Of a stretch of 64,000 nucleotides of DNA, positions 60,226 to 64,000 are shown one piece after another. Where the stretch lies: the NCBI RefSeq assembly GCF_000497045.1, contig NW_015961981.1, positions 870,401-934,400 of the forward strand. Direction: 5' to 3'. A model generated the notes under the pieces. It saw only the letters and a list, made by a program, of their open reading frames with translations. It did not search any database and was not told the DNA's origin. Both the position numbers and the translations under genes were made by a program. Every line of letters starts with the position of its first letter. Position 1 is the first letter of the stretch. This DNA comes from Kalmanozyma brasiliensis GHG001. Its lineage: Eukaryota > Basidiomycota > Ustilaginomycetes > Ustilaginales.

Positions 60226-63200
60226 GCTCACACAACGGTCGCGGCACTCCCGAGCACGGCCATTTCAAGCATGACTCCGGTTTTGCGTCGGGCGACAATG
60301 TGTCGAATCGACATCACTTCAACGATACGAATTGGAAGCCAAGCAGCACGTTCGGACCATCCGCTCAAGGTCGAGGTCCGCCGCAGCAGCCTCACTATCC
60401 AGAAGAACGCTTCCACGGTGCGAAGGACAAATACCAGAACGGAGGCTTGCCCTCTTCCATTTCGGCTCCTTCCGGTCTTGCTCAGACAGGCACGTCTTAT
60501 CCCTACGCACAGCCTCATCACCATCAGCAATCGCTGCATTCGTCATCGCATCAGCAGCAGCACCACCACCATCAGCACCAATACTCGCATCAGCACCAAC
60601 ACCAACAGCAGCAGCAACAATCATCCTCGTATCAGCAGCAACCTCGACACGGCTCTGATCATGCTAGTCCTGGAAGATGGCGAGACCATGCGCCGACGCA
60701 AGCAGCATCTTCTCCCCACAGCTCCCACTCGGGCGCGCCTTCGGCCAAACCGCACGACAACTTCGCTCACAACCGCAACCGCCCCTATCCTCACAATGCG
60801 CCAGCTCCCAGTCACAGCTATGCACACTGGGACAGCCAGCTCGGATCGGAGTGGAACAACAAAGCCAGGCCGGACGTCTCGCCTTCCAGACGCACAGACT
60901 CCTCCGCCTTGCAGGGTCAGCAGTCGCAGCAAAAGTCGTCTCAGTACGCCAATAACAAGGACGCTTCAAGCTCGCAGAAGCACGCACCTTCACACGGCCA
61001 GCGCAGCTCGTCCAAAGGGCAAGGGCAGCGTCGCGAAGGCATAGCTCCCCAGCAGCATCGATCCTCTAGTCGAGGCCGAGCATTCGAGCAGGACCCAGAC
61101 GAAGAATACGAGGAGGAGCAGGATGAGCTCGAGGACGATGCGGATGCGACCCGCGAAGAGCACGACTATGTGCTCTCGAATCCGCTCAAGTTGCTTGCAC
61201 AAGCCTCAGATGCCGCTGCCGCTCGCATTGTCGGCGGCAGGGTCGAGACCGGCAATCGCAGCTCGTTGGCTGCTGTCGAGACAATGGGTCTGCTGCACCC
61301 CACTCTGCCCTCGAACCGCATGGCTGTCAGTGCCGCCGTCAATCTCACCGGTCTCGGTCGTCCGCTGTACGGGCGCAGGGAGGACGATTTTGCTCGCAGT
61401 CAGCGTGGCTGGCCCTCCGGCCGTATGCTGCCTCCCATCTTGAACGCGACCCGCGCCGGAGGAGCCACTGAAGGGAGCAGCGCGGAAGCGTCCAATCGCG
61501 GTCCGCCTGCCTTCCTCAAGGACAACATGCGCTCCAAGTCCTTCCCCGACGGCGAACTCCCCAGGGTCGAGGCTTCCAACGCCATGGATGAGTCGGACAC
61601 CAGCGTCGCGGCTGCAAGCGGTGCCGCGACCAGTGGTCCAAGCGCGCCCACAAAAGCTGGCTCCGGCATACCGCTCGGCCGTCCCAACATTCTCACTCCG
61701 TCGACGTTAGATCACGAAGCTTGGGAGTATCGCGAAGGCAAAGCACAAGCGCGTCGAGGCTTCGGCTCCAGTCCCGGCGGAGCTAGCATCGATGCTGCGA
61801 CCACGGGCAGCAGTGCCTCCGCCGGCGCCAACAACGGTCAGAAGCCAGGGCCTGTCTCGGGCATCAACGGTGCATCTCCGGGTGAGATCATCGAGTCACC
61901 GGCCGATGAGGTGACCACGGCCATGTTGGGCAAGCGAAAGCGAGGTCGCTCTCGAGCTACTCGCGGTGGCGGCTTCCCAACGCGCAGAAGAAGGCTTGCC
62001 GAGTGGGACACCGACGCGGAAAACGGCGAAGGTGCCGACGAGGATGGCATTGTTGACCCCACCAAGAGCAAGCAAGTCACCATCGCCACCGTGTCGAAGC
62101 TCAAGGAGTCCAGCGGCGTGCTTTCGGGCGGCGAAGGAGAAGCGGGGGCCTCTCGCAAGGGCTACTTCAACTTAAGTCTCTTTCACAGCAAGAACGACGA
62201 CACGGAAGGCCTCGATCCCGTCGAGCTCGGTCTCGTCGAACTCAAGGAGCTCGAAAGGCTTTTTGACATCTTCTTCGCGCGCATCAACCCGGTGCTGGAC
62301 CTCTTCGATCCCTTCTTGCACAGTGTTGCGTTTGTCAGGATGCGTTCGGCTTTCCTCACCACCGTCATCTCGGCCATGGCTGCACGCTTCTCAGACACGC
62401 CGGAAGATGCCAAGCTCGCCTCGACATTGGACAAGCACTATCAGGAGAAGCTGCTTCCCATGATCCTGCTCGGCGGGTACAAGAGTGTCGAGATCAGTCA
62501 AGCTTTCCTCATCTTGACCACGTATAGCCGACCCACCAACAGGCTTGTGGACGATCGCTCGTGGCAGTACCTCGGCTTCGCCATTCGCACTGCCACCGAG
62601 GTGGGTGTCAACCGCAAAGTCACACCGAGCGAGAACTTGCTGGGCAACGAGCAAGTGGCGCGCCGCGTTCGAAACCGAGAGAGGCTGTGGTTCAATCTCT
62701 TCCTCTACGATCGAACGCTGAGTGCACAGACGGGTCGGCCCTGGACCATCTCCGAGGATCGCATGATCGTGCAGAGCTCCATGTGGCACCGACAGGACTT
62801 TGCGTTACCCGAGGACGTCTCGCTGGTCAGCTTGATCAAGTTGCGTCGCATCACGGCTCAGCACACTGAAGCGTTCGACACGTATCTGACCAGTCCGGAC
62901 CGCTTCGACGAGACGCAGACCGCCACCGCGCTCGGCGTTGGAGGACAAAGCATGTTTGATCGCCGTCTCGCGGGTCTCGAATTCTTCCGCAAGAACGCCA
63001 ATGCGGATCTCGAGAAATGGAAAGAGACTTGGTGCATCAACACGGAGGACAAGATCAAGGAGGTGGACACGAGTGCTTCCGCTGGCAAGTACCTGGTTCG
63101 ATGGGCACCAACAGCGAAGCTGTTCTACTACCACTCGCGACTGCTCATCAACTCGCTCGTGCTCGGCGCCACGGAGCAGTACGAAGGCTTCCTGTCCGGA

Positions 63201-64000
63201 TCGTCCGTGTCCGTAGACTGCTGGACATCTGCCATTTCGCTCATCGACACGATGCTCAACGATTTCACCGAGGAGGCCTTGGTGACTTGGTCCAACGATC
63301 GAGTGGTCATGGCGGTCTATGCTGCCGTGTCGGCGGTGCGCATGACCAACATGCAGCACAAATACGCGTTTGCCGACAAGGAGACGCTGCTTGCGCTCGT
63401 TCGTCGACTCGCCACGCGCATGACCAATGCAGGCAAGACGCCGCGCCACCGAAATGGATCGGCGACGCCATATGGCCGATACCTCAAGTCGGTGTTGGCT
63501 GCTTTCGAGCCCGAGAACCCGGCGATTGCGGCTGCCGCGCAGAGTGCTCAGGCAGCAGCGGCGCAAACACCGGGCAAGGATAGCGAACAGGCTGCGTCTT
63601 CGATCACGACGAGCAGCCTTGCGCCCGGTGACAGTCGCTCTGCGGCTGCGACGCCGCCCTCCGCCATCGTTGTGGCCGTGCCAGCTGGCGCTGGTGGCGT
63701 CGCCGAGAACTCGTCGGACGATGGTCATGGCGAGACGTCAAACGTGGCGGCTGAAGGCGCTTCGACTCAGGGAGAAGGTGGCGCGTCTGGTGCTTTGAAA
63801 GACGCATCTGGTTCGGCCACCGGAGAAGCGAGCAAGACTCCCGTCTTGAAGACGGAGGAGGTTGCTGCTGCTGGCGACGCGCTATCGAGCGTTCCGCTCC
63901 TTGTCGCTCCCGGCTCTGACATGGACCTCGACATCTCTGCGGCTGCGTCGCAACTGGCGGCTGCCGACAGCAACCTCGAAGCGCAGAGCAGTATGGAGAA
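59814..64000 (+). CDS. Large Zn2Cys6 transcription factor with polyQ, C-terminus beyond right edge
   Basis: An open frame of 1,395 codons runs from ATG 59814 to the right edge. The zinc cluster is C40-X2-C43-X6-C50-X9-C60-X2-C63-X6-C70 (CLECRSAKIKC ... CKRCVKHQREC), followed by basic KHKRGRKPNKR. Residues about 95-450 are Gln/His/Ser-rich with a pure Q15 run and several HQQ/HHH tracts. An acidic patch (DPDEEYEEEQDELEDDADA) lies near 430. A fungal transcription-factor regulatory domain starts near residue 807 (LVELKELERLFDIFFARINP) and runs to about 1,190, including WQYLGFAIRTATEVGVNRK and RNRERLWFNLFLYDRTLSAQ. The C-terminal part visible is Ala/Ser/Thr-rich. The target pathway is unknown, and the protein end is not in the window. 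Confidence 0.88.
60180..60224 (+). repeat. (CAG)15 microsatellite encoding Q15
   Basis: Fifteen uninterrupted CAG codons inside the right-edge Zn2Cys6 gene. Confidence 0.97.

Overview
The window is nuclear DNA from a filamentous or yeast-like fungus, most probably a smut (Ustilaginomycotina, Ustilago/Sporisorium type). The grounds are the gene set, GC-rich and nearly intron-free reading frames, short intergenic gaps, two fungal Zn2Cys6 regulators, and a TRFH/telobox protein of the type smuts use at telomeres. Species assignment is inference. There are 22 protein-coding genes: two run off the window edges and three carry introns (eIF5A, Sit4-type phosphatase, Dim1). I found no convincing tRNA, rRNA, transposon or CRISPR.

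Layout. 1-13 kb: a RhoGEF running off the left edge, a DNA-glycosylase-fold protein, a Zn2Cys6 regulator, the ER membrane complex subunit Emc1 and a Cbf1-like bHLH factor. 13-22 kb: eIF5A, then a gene-free 2.8 kb holding broken, partly inverted pieces of an RNA polymerase III second-largest-subunit gene, then the intact copy of that gene (RPC2). 22-32 kb: Sit4 phosphatase, Dim1 rRNA dimethylase, AP-1 beta adaptin, adenylosuccinate lyase, an AAGAB/p34 (Irc6) adaptin chaperone and mitochondrial Mn-SOD. 32-46 kb: a 2,273-residue Mus7/Mms22-like repair protein, a NEPRO/Rmp1-like protein and a Munc13-like C2 protein. 46-64 kb: Oxa1, a TRF/Tbf1-like telomere protein, an FBXO31-like F-box protein, dihydrolipoamide dehydrogenase and a large Zn2Cys6 regulator running off the right edge.

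The most unusual region is 15.9-17.7 kb. The RPC2 fragments there carry sequence that reads as the two halves of an intein (Hint) domain. The N-terminal half has block A/B motifs and the C-terminal half a block F motif. They sit at the point where the intact gene has an uninterrupted, highly conserved [10 protein letters not shown] site. The catalytic ends of the intein are missing and stops and frameshifts are present. This looks like the fossil of an intein-bearing RPC2 allele beside an intein-free functional copy.

Functional groupings. AP-1 beta and its probable assembly chaperone lie within 4.5 kb of each other, with ADE13 between. SOD2 and the Mus7-like repair gene share a 472-bp divergent promoter. 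The telomere-protein gene has two MluI cell-cycle-box motifs just upstream. Most genes are paired divergently over 0.4-1.7 kb promoters, or convergently with only 49-185 bp between stop codons.
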